Below are positions 54,669-63,646 of a DNA stretch of 64,000 bases, in pieces. The stretch is from positions 1,364,001-1,428,000 of the forward strand of contig NZ_JADBEK010000001.1 of assembly GCF_014873145.1 (NCBI RefSeq), read 5' to 3'. Numbering within the stretch: the first letter of the stretch is position 1; the number at the start of each line of letters is the position of its first letter. The position numbers were made by a program, and so were the translations under genes. This DNA is from Nonomuraea angiospora (lineage in GTDB: Bacteria; Actinomycetota; Actinomycetes; Streptosporangiales; Streptosporangiaceae). The notes under the pieces were generated by a model, which saw only the letters and a list, made by a program, of their open reading frames with translations, did not search any database and was not told the DNA's origin.

Positions 54669-57527
54669 ATGCCCGCCGACGACGATGGCCCCTTCCCCGA
54701 CTTCCGGATCCTGGGCCCGCTGGAGATCAGCCTGTCCCGCCGGGAGGTCCAGCTTCCCGGCCAGCACGTCCGCTGGCTCCTGGCCGTGCTGCTGTTGTCA
54801 CGGGGGGAGCCGGTCGCCGAAGGCCAGCTCCTGAGCCACGTCTGGGGCACCTCCGAGGCCAGCCTGCGGGCTCTGCGCACCAGCGTGTCGCGGCTGCGAT
54901 CGTGGTTGCGCGACCACACGGGGATGACCGAGGCGGTCAAGTACACCAGGTCCGGCGGCTACGTCCTCGACCTGGACGCGCGGCATGTGGACGCGGCCCG
55001 CTTCCTCGGCCGCTACCGCGCCGCCGCTCGCGAGCCGGACCCCGCGCTCGGGCTCGACCTGCTGTTGCGGGCGCTCGCGCAGTGGCGCGGGACCGTGCTG
55101 GAAGGAGCCCCCGAGGAGGTCCGCGCGCACGCGGGCATCCGCCGGCTGCAGAGCGCCCGGGCCGGCTGCGCGGCCAGGGCCGCCGACCTGGCGCTGCACA
55201 CCAGCCGCCCGGAGGCGGCCCTGCCGCACGTGCGGGAGGTCGCCGCGGACATGCCGTACGAGGAGCCGCTCCAGACCCGGCTGATCAGGCTGCTCGGCGC
55301 CACCGGCCGCAGAGCCGAGGCGTTGCGCTGCTTCGAGGAGATCCGGCGCAGGCTGGCCGACGAACTCGGCGTCGACCCCTCCGACGAGCTCCGCGCCACG
55401 CACGCGGAGCTGCTGCGCGAGCACCGGCCCGCCCCCGGGCCCGCGGCGCCGCGCCCACCCGAGCAGGCCCCACCCGAGCAGGCCCGGCCGGTGGCCGCCG
55501 AACTGCCGATGGACGTGGCGACGTTCACGGGGCGCAGGCGAGAGGTCGAGCATCTGTGCGGCTTGCTGGGAGCGGCACGCCAGGAGGGCCCGGTCGTCGT
55601 GTCGATCTCGGGCGGCGGCGGGGTCGGGAAGTCGGCGCTGGCGATCCACGTCGCCCACCGTCTGGCCGCCCGCTACCCCGACGGCCAGCTGTACCTCAAC
55701 CTGCACGGATCCACCCCCAACACCAGGCCCGTCGAGACGTCCGCGGCGCTGGCCCGGCTCCTGCGCTCCCTGGGGACGGACGACGAGGCGGTGCCGGCCG
55801 AGGTCGAGGAGGCCGCGGGCCAGCTACGGTCGCTGACCGCGGGCAAACGCCTGCTGATCGTCCTGGACAACGCGCTGGACGCCGCCCAGATCCGTCACCT
55901 GCTGCCCGGCCACGGCGCCGGCGCGGTACTGCTCACAAGCCGCAAGGTGCTCACCGAACTGGACGGCGCCACGCACCTACGCCTAGAGCTCCTGCCCGAA
56001 GAGGACTCCCTGGCGCTCTTCGCCCGCCTCGTCGGCCGTGACCGCGTCCGGGCCGAGACCGCGGCCGCCGAGGCGGTCGTCCGCCAGTGTGATCACCTAC
56101 CCCTGGCGGTCTGCATCGCCGCCGCCCGGCTCAACGCCCGTGCCACCTGGAGCGTTCGCGCCCTGGCCGACCGCCTGGCGACGGACCGGCACCGGCTGGC
56201 CGAACTCCACGTCGGCGACCGGGCGCTGCGCGCCAGCTTCGCCGTCGGCTACGACGAGCTCGACGCCGGTCACGCCCGCCTCTTCCGCCTGCTGGGCCTG
56301 CTCGCCAACGCCGACGTCGGCGTGGGGGTCGCCGCCGCCCTGGCCGGCATCCCCGAACGGCAGGCGGAGGACGTCCTGGACTATCTCGTCGACCTCCACA
56401 TGGTGGAGAACCACGCCCCCCGCCGCTACCGCATGCACGACCTGCTCCGCCAGTTCGCCTACGAGCGCGCGCACGAGGAGGACGACGCCGACCGGCGCGC
56501 CGCGGCCCTGCGGAACGTGCTGCACTGGTACCTCGCGACAGCCCGGGCCGTGTGCGTCCGGGTCAATCCGGACGCCGCATGGCGGACCGGCATCGGGCCG
56601 CAGGACCTGGCCGTGCCGGGGGCCCGCCTGGACAGCCACCAGCAGATCCAGGCCTGGATCAAGGCGGAGACCGCGAACTTCCCCGTGGTCCTGCGCCAGG
56701 CGATCGGCGAGCTCGACGACGGCCCGTCGCTGGCGGTCGGCCTGGCGGCGGCGCTCTACCTCCCCCTGGGATACGAACGGTTGTGGAAGGACCAGTACAC
56801 GCTGCAGGAGCTGGCGGCCGACGCCGCCGGGCGCGCCGGCGACCCGCTGCAGTTCGCGGTCGTCCAGGGAGACCTGGGCGACGTGCAGTCCCAGCTGGGC
56901 CAGTTGAGCGACGCCATCGCGAGGCTGCGGGACTCCCTGGACGCCTACCGCCGCCTTCGGCATCCGCGCGGGGAGTCCTCACAGCTGGACCGGCTCGCCG
57001 GCGCCTACGGCCTGCTCGGCCGCTATGACGAGTCCATCGACTGCTACCGGCAGGCGCTGGCGCTCGACCGCAAGCAGGGCGACCGGTTCAACGAGGGCAT
57101 CACGCTCAGCAACCTGGGCCTGACCTACCAGAAGGCCGGCCGCTTCGCCGAGGCCGTCCATGCCCACACCGAGTCCATCGCCATCCACCGCGAGACCGAC
57201 AGCCCCTTCGGCCTCGGCTGCCTGCTGGGCAACCTGGCCGAGGCCCGGCGGCTCGCCGGCCGGCCCGACCTGGCGGTCCCCCTGTTCCGGGAGGCGCTGC
57301 GGGCCGACGACGACGCCGGCCGGTCCGGCACGTACGACGAGGCCGAGCACTGGTGGGGGCTGGGCCGCTGCCACGACGACCTGGGCGAGTCGGGGCCCGC
57401 GCAGGAGTGCAGGCGCGCGGCGGGCGCCCTGCTCCACCGTCTGGGCCTGATCGGGGCGCAGGAGAGGCAGCTGATCGAGGCCGAGGCGCACCCGCCGACA
57501 CCGGAGATCATCCGCAGGAACACCTGA
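54669..57527 (+). CDS. AfsR/SARP-type regulator with NB-ARC ATPase and TPR repeats
   Basis: 952 residues from ATG 54669 with GGAGG 4 bases upstream. A winged-helix DNA-binding domain (10-100), a bacterial transcriptional activator domain (about 105-250), an NB-ARC/STAND ATPase with P-loop SGGGGVGKSAL near 314 and LLIVLDNALD, and TPR repeats from about 720. This is the AfsR architecture. Such proteins switch on secondary metabolism. It converges on the MNIO gene with 15 bases between, so it probably controls the RiPP-type cluster to its right, though this is inferred. Confidence 0.92.
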   Translation: MPADDDGPFPDFRILGPLEISLSRREVQLPGQHVRWLLAVLLLSRGEPVAEGQLLSHVWGTSEASLRALRTSVSRLRSWLRDHTGMTEAVKYTRSGGYVLDLDARHVDAARFLGRYRAAAREPDPALGLDLLLRALAQWRGTVLEGAPEEVRAHAGIRRLQSARAGCAARAADLALHTSRPEAALPHVREVAADMPYEEPLQTRLIRLLGATGRRAEALRCFEEIRRRLADELGVDPSDELRATHAELLREHRPAPGPAAPRPPEQAPPEQARPVAAELPMDVATFTGRRREVEHLCGLLGAARQEGPVVVSISGGGGVGKSALAIHVAHRLAARYPDGQLYLNLHGSTPNTRPVETSAALARLLRSLGTDDEAVPAEVEEAAGQLRSLTAGKRLLIVLDNALDAAQIRHLLPGHGAGAVLLTSRKVLTELDGATHLRLELLPEEDSLALFARLVGRDRVRAETAAAEAVVRQCDHLPLAVCIAAARLNARATWSVRALADRLATDRHRLAELHVGDRALRASFAVGYDELDAGHARLFRLLGLLANADVGVGVAAALAGIPERQAEDVLDYLVDLHMVENHAPRRYRMHDLLRQFAYERAHEEDDADRRAAALRNVLHWYLATARAVCVRVNPDAAWRTGIGPQDLAVPGARLDSHQQIQAWIKAETANFPVVLRQAIGELDDGPSLAVGLAAALYLPLGYERLWKDQYTLQELAADAAGRAGDPLQFAVVQGDLGDVQSQLGQLSDAIARLRDSLDAYRRLRHPRGESSQLDRLAGAYGLLGRYDESIDCYRQALALDRKQGDRFNEGITLSNLGLTYQKAGRFAEAVHAHTESIAIHRETDSPFGLGCLLGNLAEARRLAGRPDLAVPLFREALRADDDAGRSGTYDEAEHWWGLGRCHDDLGESGPAQECRRAAGALLHRLGLIGAQERQLIEAEAHPPTPEIIRRNT

Positions 57528-57542
57528 CCGCCCGCGTGCGCC

Positions 57543-59240
57543 TCACTGGCCCGTGCAGCAGGCCGCCGTCCCCGGCTCCACGAGGGTGTGGTAGTTGAGA
57601 TCGGCCAGATCGGCCTCCGCCCCACCGGCCGCCCCACCGGCCGCCCCACCGGCCGCCCCACCGGCCGCCCCACCGGCCGCCCCACCGGCCGCCCCGCCAG
57701 CGACCCCGCCGGCCGCGCACGCGGGCCCGGCGACGAAGGCGAACCGGCACTCGCCCAGGTGCCGCACCGTCACCGGGGCCGGCAGCAGCGCCCGCCGCGG
57801 GTCGAGGGATCCGCCGCGGAAGGCGTCGCTGAGATAGGTCAGGTCGACCCCGACGTCGAACGTGTCCGAGGCGGCCGTCCCGGCCGCGCACAGGTTCATC
57901 CAGCTCTCGACGCGGACGAGTTCGGGCCCGACGGCGTCGCCGGGGTCCTGCGCGACGAGGTCCTCGTAGGCCTCCCTGGCCTTCTCCCACAGCTCCCGCG
58001 ACCTGTCCTGGAGCAGCGGCGGGACCAGCAGGTCGTAGAACGCGCCCCGCTCCAGGCCCGTCCGGCGCATGAGCCAGCGGGTCGCGAGGGGGTAATAGCT
58101 GGTGGCGAAGCGGCCGTGCAGCTGGATCCGGGACAGGCGTTCGTACTCCCACCTGCGCTGCTCGGCGACCGCGAACACCTCCAGCACCTCCTCGCCGGCG
58201 GCCGGGAGCCGGACGGGGGAGCCGCCGTGCAGCAGGTCGTACATCCCCACGGTCGCCTTCTTGGTCCTCAGACGTGCCTGCTCGCGCGAGGGGCGCGGCG
58301 CCGGCGCCGGCCGCGTCCCGGCGAGCCAGGCGGCGACCGCCGGCCTGGCCCTGATCTCGGCGATCCTGGCCAGGGCGCGGGCCGGGATCTTCGCGCCGAA
58401 CACCTCCAGGGTGATCGCCCGCAGGTTGGGGGCGTTGCGGACGACCTCGTCGAGCATGTCCAGGCAGACCGAGATGATGGGCTGGTCGCCGTGCGTGTCG
58501 TCGTAGTGGTAACCGTCCTCGCGCAGGTCGATGCCGCCGCCCGCGACGTGGATCTCGGTGATGGACGGCCACGGCAGCCGGTGGAAGTCGCTCGTGGGCG
58601 CGGCGCCCCGGGCGATCTGGTAGCTCAGCACGTGCCCCACGTCGAAGCACATGCCGCAACCCGTCTCCCGGGTCAGCTCGGCGAAGAAGTCGAAGGCGTG
58701 CATGTCGCCGGCCACCAGCGTGGTCGGCGGGAACTCCGCGTTGAAGGCGACGCCGAGCCGCTCCTGCACCTCGCGGACGTTGCCGGCCGTGACCACGAGC
58801 GTCGCGTCGGTCAGCGGGAACGGCATGAAGTGCGGGTACACGTGCCGCTCGGACATGAGCCAGACCCCCAGATCCTCGGTGATCCACGGGGTACGGGTCA
58901 CCTCGACCAGCTCGGCAAGCTCGGCGAGGTCCCCGGACGTGGGCGGGTCGGGATAGACGGGATTGATGTTCGTGCTGTGCACCAGCACCCGTTTCTCGCC
59001 GGCCACCTCGGGGATCTTCATGGCGACGAATCCCTTGCTCCTGGCGTTGCGGCGATGCCTGATCTCCGCGTATCCGGTCGGCCCGCCCAGGTGACGGGCC
59101 GACGGGGCGGTGATCTCGAAGTAGTCGATCCGTCCCGGCGAGTCCGCCAGGTAGTCGGCGTGCAGGTCGGACGGGTTGACCCCGACCCCGACGCCGAAGA
59201 TGGGAAGAGCCTGGAAGTATTCGGGTCCGAACGTGGCCAT
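57543..59240 (-). CDS. DUF692/MNIO multinuclear iron enzyme with C-terminal Gly/Ala linker and Cys-Cys tail
   Basis: 565 residues from ATG 59240 (GGAGGG 4 bases upstream). Residues 1-290 match the MNIO barrel of MbnB and TglH, with likely ligands H88, E122, D200/H203 (FDVGH), H231 (EIHVAG), D248/H250 (DTHGD) and E279 (LEVFG). Known MNIO enzymes oxidise Cys (and other) residues in peptide precursors. Residues 330-505 form a second domain I do not recognise, perhaps the substrate-binding partner. Then comes a Gly-Gly-Ala-Ala repeat linker (511-540) and the tail EADLADLNYHTLVEPGTAAC-CTGQ, which looks like a leader/core end. The enzyme may carry its own substrate. The gene follows the ThiF-like gene by 14 bases. 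Confidence 0.85.
   Translation of the reverse strand: MATFGPEYFQALPIFGVGVGVNPSDLHADYLADSPGRIDYFEITAPSARHLGGPTGYAEIRHRRNARSKGFVAMKIPEVAGEKRVLVHSTNINPVYPDPPTSGDLAELAELVEVTRTPWITEDLGVWLMSERHVYPHFMPFPLTDATLVVTAGNVREVQERLGVAFNAEFPPTTLVAGDMHAFDFFAELTRETGCGMCFDVGHVLSYQIARGAAPTSDFHRLPWPSITEIHVAGGGIDLREDGYHYDDTHGDQPIISVCLDMLDEVVRNAPNLRAITLEVFGAKIPARALARIAEIRARPAVAAWLAGTRPAPAPRPSREQARLRTKKATVGMYDLLHGGSPVRLPAAGEEVLEVFAVAEQRRWEYERLSRIQLHGRFATSYYPLATRWLMRRTGLERGAFYDLLVPPLLQDRSRELWEKAREAYEDLVAQDPGDAVGPELVRVESWMNLCAAGTAASDTFDVGVDLTYLSDAFRGGSLDPRRALLPAPVTVRHLGECRFAFVAGPACAAGGVAGGAAGGAAGGAAGGAAGGAAGGAAGGAEADLADLNYHTLVEPGTAACCTGQ
57619..57702. repeat. 12-base tandem repeat inside the MNIO gene
   Basis: Six exact head-to-tail copies of GCCCCACCGGCC (57619-57690) and one degenerate copy. 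On the coding strand they encode the Gly-Gly-Ala-Ala linker. Being a multiple of three, copy-number changes would only alter linker length. Confidence 0.92.
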
Positions 59241-59254
59241 CTGCCCTCCATCGT

Positions 59255-59935
59255 TCACTGTGGGATGCGCCATTCCTCGAGTCGCAGCAGGCGCCGCAGG
59301 TCGCGGACCGGCCGTTGACGGCCGCAGCGGTCACAGCCGTGACAGGCCACCACCCGGTCGCGCGAAACAGACAGGCCGGGAACCGAGAGGGTGATCACCG
59401 CTCCCGCCGCGTCCCGGGCCGCGTCCCGGGCCGCCCTTCCCGGGCCGTCCCCGGCCGGGCGCAGCAGCAGGCGGGCCGCCGTCGCCGCCACATCCGCATG
59501 CCGCGGCCGGAACCCGGCCGGGCCGAGGGCCGGGTCGCTGTCATAGGCCGCGTACCTGGCCCGCGTCCGGTGCCAGCGCGGGTCGTGCTGGACGCGCCGG
59601 TCGGCGAAGCAGCGAAAGCACGGACCGCTGCCCGGCCGCACCAGTGGCCCGACGACGATCGAGGCGTCCTCCATGACGACCGGCAGCCAGGCCGTGCCGG
59701 TGGCGTGCGCCAGCTCATCGGCACGCTCGCACAGGCCCGGCGCGGGCCGCCACAGCGCCACCACGACAACCTGCGCCCCTGCGGCGAACACGGCGTCGAG
59801 ATCGCCGGCGGTGAACCGGGCGTCGAGACCGTCGGCGGTGAACCGGGCGCCGGGCGGCCGGTCCCGGAGACGGTCGGCGACCCGGGCGCCGAACGGCCCC
59901 TGCCCCACGGCGATCACGCGAACGGTTGCGGCCAC
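59255..59935 (-). CDS. ThiF/E1-like TOMM cyclodehydratase partner without RRE domain
   Basis: 226 residues from GTG 59935, overlapping the YcaO end by 22 bases. It starts directly with a Rossmann-like strand (VRVIAVGQGPFGARVADRL) and has GSGPCFRCFADRR and ACHGCDRCG, two CxxC pairs for a structural zinc as in TOMM C proteins. These partners hold the precursor and activate YcaO. The N-terminal peptide-binding RRE is missing here; one is present in the gene at 63639. Confidence 0.75.
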   Translation of the reverse strand: MAATVRVIAVGQGPFGARVADRLRDRPPGARFTADGLDARFTAGDLDAVFAAGAQVVVVALWRPAPGLCERADELAHATGTAWLPVVMEDASIVVGPLVRPGSGPCFRCFADRRVQHDPRWHRTRARYAAYDSDPALGPAGFRPRHADVAATAARLLLRPAGDGPGRAARDAARDAAGAVITLSVPGLSVSRDRVVACHGCDRCGRQRPVRDLRRLLRLEEWRIPQ

Positions 59936-61251
59936 GGATTCAACTCCTCCTGCGCCAGCACCCTGTAACCCATGCGGGCGGGCGCCTCGTACAGACGGGG
60001 ATGGCCCTTGAACTGGGCGCGCGGATGCAGGCTGAGCGGCTGGAGGTCGGGCACGATGACGTTGACCGCGGTCAGTCCCGCGCCGGCCAGTTCGTCGGGG
60101 GTGCGGTCGACCACGACGGCCCGCATCCCCGCCGCGGCCAGGCCGCTCACCAGCCGCCGCAACGCGAGGCCGGGCGCCGCCGGCAGCGCGTCCGGCGGCG
60201 CTTCCGCCAGCGCGGGCCGCCCGGCGCCCGTGCCCGCCTGATCCAGCAGGAACGCGAACGCCGGCGCCCGGTCGGCCGCGCCCATGTACCGTGCGCCGTC
60301 CTCCATCGCGCGGAAGTCCGCGGGGGAGTCCGGCACCGGGCCCTTCGCCCGGCGCAGCTCGGCCCGCATGCCGATGGCCTCGAACAGCGCCTTGTCGGCC
60401 GCCGCGGCAAGGGTGCGCCCGGTGCCCGCGCCCACGGCGTGGCAGGCTCGCCGGTCGCGGCGATCAGCCAGGACGCAGTAGGCGACCGGGACGCCGAGAT
60501 CGGTCGAGGCGTCGAACAGGTGGACCTCGACGGACCGCGCCGCGCACCAGTCGATCGCCGCCTGCGCCGCCTCGGAGCGGTCGCCGGCCGCGATCCGGGG
60601 CAGCGGCAGGCGTTGCAGCCAGGCGAGCGCCGCCGCGTCCCGTTCCACGACCTCGCAGACACCCTGAACGACCGCCTCCACGGGGTCGGTGTGCACCGCC
60701 ATGCCCGTCGACATGCGGAAGGTGAAGCCCTCCGCAGGCACCGCGTCCCGCAGCCCCGGGCACGCCATGACGGACGGCACCCAGGTCTCGCGCCCGGTGA
60801 CCAGGTCGAGTCCCCGCGACCACCGGATGCGGGCCGCCGGATCGAAGGGCCGCATCGGGCAGTCCGCGGCGCCGTACTCGGCAGGTGAGCAGCGCGGGTA
60901 CCGCGCCGGGTCCAGGCAATCACCGCCGAGCTCGTCGGCGGTGGCCCAGATCCGCTCCTCGCCGAGGATGTCGAACCCGGCATAGCGCTCGGCGCCCTCC
61001 GCGATGGCCACGAAGCGCGCCATGGCCGGGGAGTCCCAGGCCCGGCCGCCGCTGAACACGTGGTTCACCACCGCCAGGCCGCCCTTCTGGATCCGGCCGT
61101 AGCTGGAAGTGGCCCGCCCCGGCATGCCGCTGCCGATGCCGGCCACGGCGAACGACAGCCGCTCGGGGCTGTCCAGCTCGTGTGCCGTCTCCACCCGGGA
61201 GACGACCCCGTACGGGGACAGCAGCACGTTCAGAGAGTCCGGATCCGTCAT
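59914..61251 (-). CDS. YcaO-domain peptide cyclodehydratase
   Basis: 445 residues from ATG 61251, overlapping the LLM stop (TGATG). YcaO ATP-site features are visible: AIAEGAERYAG and VCEVVERDAAALAW with their paired Glu residues, and a late Q/R-rich substrate segment. It ends in the Pro-rich tail NPWPQPFA, as YcaO cyclodehydratases often do (PxPxP). YcaO enzymes use ATP to turn Cys/Ser/Thr in a precursor peptide into azolines, or make thioamides or amidines. The ThiF-like partner overlaps it. Confidence 0.92.
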   Translation of the reverse strand: MTDPDSLNVLLSPYGVVSRVETAHELDSPERLSFAVAGIGSGMPGRATSSYGRIQKGGLAVVNHVFSGGRAWDSPAMARFVAIAEGAERYAGFDILGEERIWATADELGGDCLDPARYPRCSPAEYGAADCPMRPFDPAARIRWSRGLDLVTGRETWVPSVMACPGLRDAVPAEGFTFRMSTGMAVHTDPVEAVVQGVCEVVERDAAALAWLQRLPLPRIAAGDRSEAAQAAIDWCAARSVEVHLFDASTDLGVPVAYCVLADRRDRRACHAVGAGTGRTLAAAADKALFEAIGMRAELRRAKGPVPDSPADFRAMEDGARYMGAADRAPAFAFLLDQAGTGAGRPALAEAPPDALPAAPGLALRRLVSGLAAAGMRAVVVDRTPDELAGAGLTAVNVIVPDLQPLSLHPRAQFKGHPRLYEAPARMGYRVLAQEELNPWPQPFA

Positions 61252-62153
61252 CAGCCCGCCCGCCCCAGCTCCCCGATCACCGGGCCCAGGCTCCGCATCT
61301 CGCAGTCGTGCACGGCGATGTAGCTGAAGCCGTAGCGCTCGCGGCACTGGAGGATCTGCTCGGCGATCTGCTTCCTGGTGCCGATCAGCAGGAACGGGCT
61401 GTCCAGGGCGTCGGCGACGCTGTAGTGGGGATAGTGCGCGGCGACCAGGTCCGCGGCGGCCGACCGCCTGTTCCGCGTGATGATCACTTCGTGGACGAGG
61501 AGGTTCAGCTCCAGCTCGCCCGCCCGCTCGCCCGCCTGGCCGGTCACGAACCGCACCCGTTCGTCGATCTCGCGCGCGGTCCCGAGCCGCGGCCGCCCCC
61601 CGGGGCAGGGGTAGGCGCCCGCCACGGCCACGATGTCGGCCCGCCGCGCCGCCAGCCGCAGGATCCGGTCGCCGGTGCCGGCGATCAGCAGGGGCGGGCG
61701 CGGCCGCTGGGCGCCGGCGTACCTGTCGTCCTGCTCCAGCAGCAGCCGTAGCCGCTCGACCGAGGACTCCAGCCGCGCCAGCCGGTCTGCGAACCTCGCC
61801 CACGCGATGCCGGCCTCCGCGGCCTCCGCGGGCAGATGCCCGGCTCCCAGCCCGATCTCGAGCCTGCCCCCGACGAGCCGGTCCGTGGTGGCCGCCTCCC
61901 TGGCCAGCAGGTACGGGTTCCAGTAGGCGATGTTGAGCACGAACGTACCCACCCGCATCCGCCCGCTGGTCTCGGCCGCCAGCGCCAGGGCGGGGAAGGG
62001 CGCCGTCGCCGACGGCTTGCCCGCCCCGCTGCCCAGATGGTCGGGCACGAGGACGACGTCGAAGCCGTAGGCGTCCGCCTCGCGGCATGTGGCGACGAAC
62101 TCCGTGCGCGTGCCGACGCTGAACACGTTGCACCCGAAGCGAAAATCCCGCAT
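61251..62153 (-). CDS. LLM-class F420-dependent oxidoreductase
   Basis: 300 residues from ATG 62153 (GTG 62162 possible). Luciferase-like TIM barrel: FRFGCNVFSVGTRTEF at the start, VGTFVLNIAYWNPYLLAREAAT and GGRLEIGLGAGHLPAE, typical of F420-binding members. First gene of the leftward RiPP operon. In TOMM clusters a flavin dehydrogenase oxidises azolines to azoles; this enzyme could play that part with F420 instead of FMN. Not proven by sequence. Confidence 0.88.
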   Translation of the reverse strand: MRDFRFGCNVFSVGTRTEFVATCREADAYGFDVVLVPDHLGSGAGKPSATAPFPALALAAETSGRMRVGTFVLNIAYWNPYLLAREAATTDRLVGGRLEIGLGAGHLPAEAAEAGIAWARFADRLARLESSVERLRLLLEQDDRYAGAQRPRPPLLIAGTGDRILRLAARRADIVAVAGAYPCPGGRPRLGTAREIDERVRFVTGQAGERAGELELNLLVHEVIITRNRRSAAADLVAAHYPHYSVADALDSPFLLIGTRKQIAEQILQCRERYGFSYIAVHDCEMRSLGPVIGELGRAG

Positions 62154-62281
62154 GCCGATCACGTTCCAGCAAAGCGCCGCCGAGATCCGCCCCCCGACGG
62201 CGGGGGAGCGGCCGCAACACCCCTCCGGGGAAGGGTTTCGGCCGCATCTGCCCGCGCGCACGGTTGAACCACACGCCAGCC

Positions 62282-63646
62282 ATGGATCGGATGCCGCCGA
62301 TGTCACCTCTGGTACGCAGCAGATACCTCCTCCTGTCGCCCCACGAATACCGGACCCAGGCCGGCGAACGGGTGTGCCTGGGCTACTCGACCATCACCGC
62401 CCGCGTCTTCTCCGTGTCGCCGCGGACCGCGCGCCTGCTGGAAACGGGGGACCTGGCCGAGCTGAGCCAGGACGTCCGCGACGACCTGGCCCGCCGCGAG
62501 ATCCTGGTGCCCCCTCAGGACGAGCTCGGCCCGGTGCTGGAGGGCATCAGGGACACCTCGGCCCGTCCCGGGCTGCGCGGATTCACCATCATGCCGACCG
62601 CGTACTGCAACATGGCGTGCAGCTACTGCGGCCAGGAGCATCGCAAGGGCTCGCTGCGGCAAGAGCGGATGGAACGGATGATCGCCCGCGTCCTGGCGGC
62701 CATCTCGGACCCCGGCACCGGCCACGTCGAGGTCACCTGGTTCGGCGGCGAACCGCTGCTGGGCTTTCGCACCATCGTCGAGATGAGCGGGCGGTTCCTG
62801 CCCGCCGCCGCCCGGCACGACACCCGCTACTCCGCGGCGATCATCACCAACGGCAGCCTCCTCGACGAGCGCCGGGTGGACGTCCTGTACGGGGAGTGCG
62901 GGGTGCGCGCCATCCAGGTGACGCTGGACGGCGCCGCCGACACCCATGACCGCAGAAGGAAGATGAAGAACGGCCGCCGGACCTTCGGCAAGATCGTCGC
63001 TCTGCTGTCATCGGTGCTGGCCGCCGGCAACCATCCGCAGCTGCGTTTCGACATCCGCGTGAACGTCGACGCCGAGAACCAGGACGACATCCCCGGCCTG
63101 CTGCAGACCCTGGCGGCGCACGGGCTCGGGCACCCGTCGGTCGACCTCGACCTCATGCCGGTGCATTCCTGGGGCAACGACGTCTCCGACGTGGAACTCA
63201 CCCCGGCGGGCTACGCCGAGCGGGAGGCCGAGTGGCTGGCGCTGGCCCGCTCGCTGGGGCTGCGCTTCCGGCTGCTGCCCACCCGGCGCCGGAGCACGAC
63301 GTGCCTGGCCACGACCAGGAACGGCGAGCTCCTCGACCCGTCCGGCGCCGTCTACTCCTGCTCGGAGCACCCCCTGGTGCCCCGCGACCGGGACAGCGGC
63401 GTGCTCGCCACGCTCGACGACCTCGCCACCACCGCCCTGCGGCCCGCCGGCATGTTCGACACCTGGTACGACGAGATCGAGCAGGACCGGTGGCCCTGTG
63501 CCCGCTGCCCGTTCCTGCCCGTGTGCGGCGGCAGCTGCCCGAAGCTGTGGCACGACGGCGCCCCGCCCTGCCCCAGCTACAAGTTCAACTGGCGGCAGCG
63601 GCTGGACCTGGCCGCGCAGTCGAAGGGGCTGGTCCGCTGTGACTGA
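62282..63646 (+). CDS. Radical SAM/SPASM peptide maturase
   Basis: About 454 residues from ATG 62282; ATG 62300 is possible. The radical SAM cluster site is C-x3-C-x2-C (C109, C113, C116 in AYCNMACSYC). The C-terminal SPASM region has many Cys (TTCLATT, YSCSEHP, CARCPFLPVCGGSCP) for two auxiliary clusters. The N-terminal ~80 residues are separate from the barrel and may recognise peptide. Such enzymes make thioether, C-C or other cross-links in RiPP precursors. It is divergent from the LLM-YcaO operon with a 128-base gap and overlaps the next gene by 8 bases. Confidence 0.9.
   Translation: MDRMPPMSPLVRSRYLLLSPHEYRTQAGERVCLGYSTITARVFSVSPRTARLLETGDLAELSQDVRDDLARREILVPPQDELGPVLEGIRDTSARPGLRGFTIMPTAYCNMACSYCGQEHRKGSLRQERMERMIARVLAAISDPGTGHVEVTWFGGEPLLGFRTIVEMSGRFLPAAARHDTRYSAAIITNGSLLDERRVDVLYGECGVRAIQVTLDGAADTHDRRRKMKNGRRTFGKIVALLSSVLAAGNHPQLRFDIRVNVDAENQDDIPGLLQTLAAHGLGHPSVDLDLMPVHSWGNDVSDVELTPAGYAEREAEWLALARSLGLRFRLLPTRRRSTTCLATTRNGELLDPSGAVYSCSEHPLVPRDRDSGVLATLDDLATTALRPAGMFDTWYDEIEQDRWPCARCPFLPVCGGSCPKLWHDGAPPCPSYKFNWRQRLDLAAQSKGLVRCD

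Noticed and set aside
57619..57702. Tandem repeat as a CRISPR array
   Set aside because: Units are 12 bases, without spacers, and lie inside a coding region as an in-frame linker.
57588..59318. Plus-strand frame with Gly-Arg-Pro-Thr repeats opposite the MNIO gene
   Set aside because: The repeats come from the 12-base tandem repeat read in antisense. The MNIO frame has all metal-ligand motifs.
62154..62281. Precursor peptide gene in the divergent LLM/radical SAM gap
   Set aside because: The 128 bases contain GC-rich inverted repeats but no start codon with a ribosome site followed by a Cys-containing frame.
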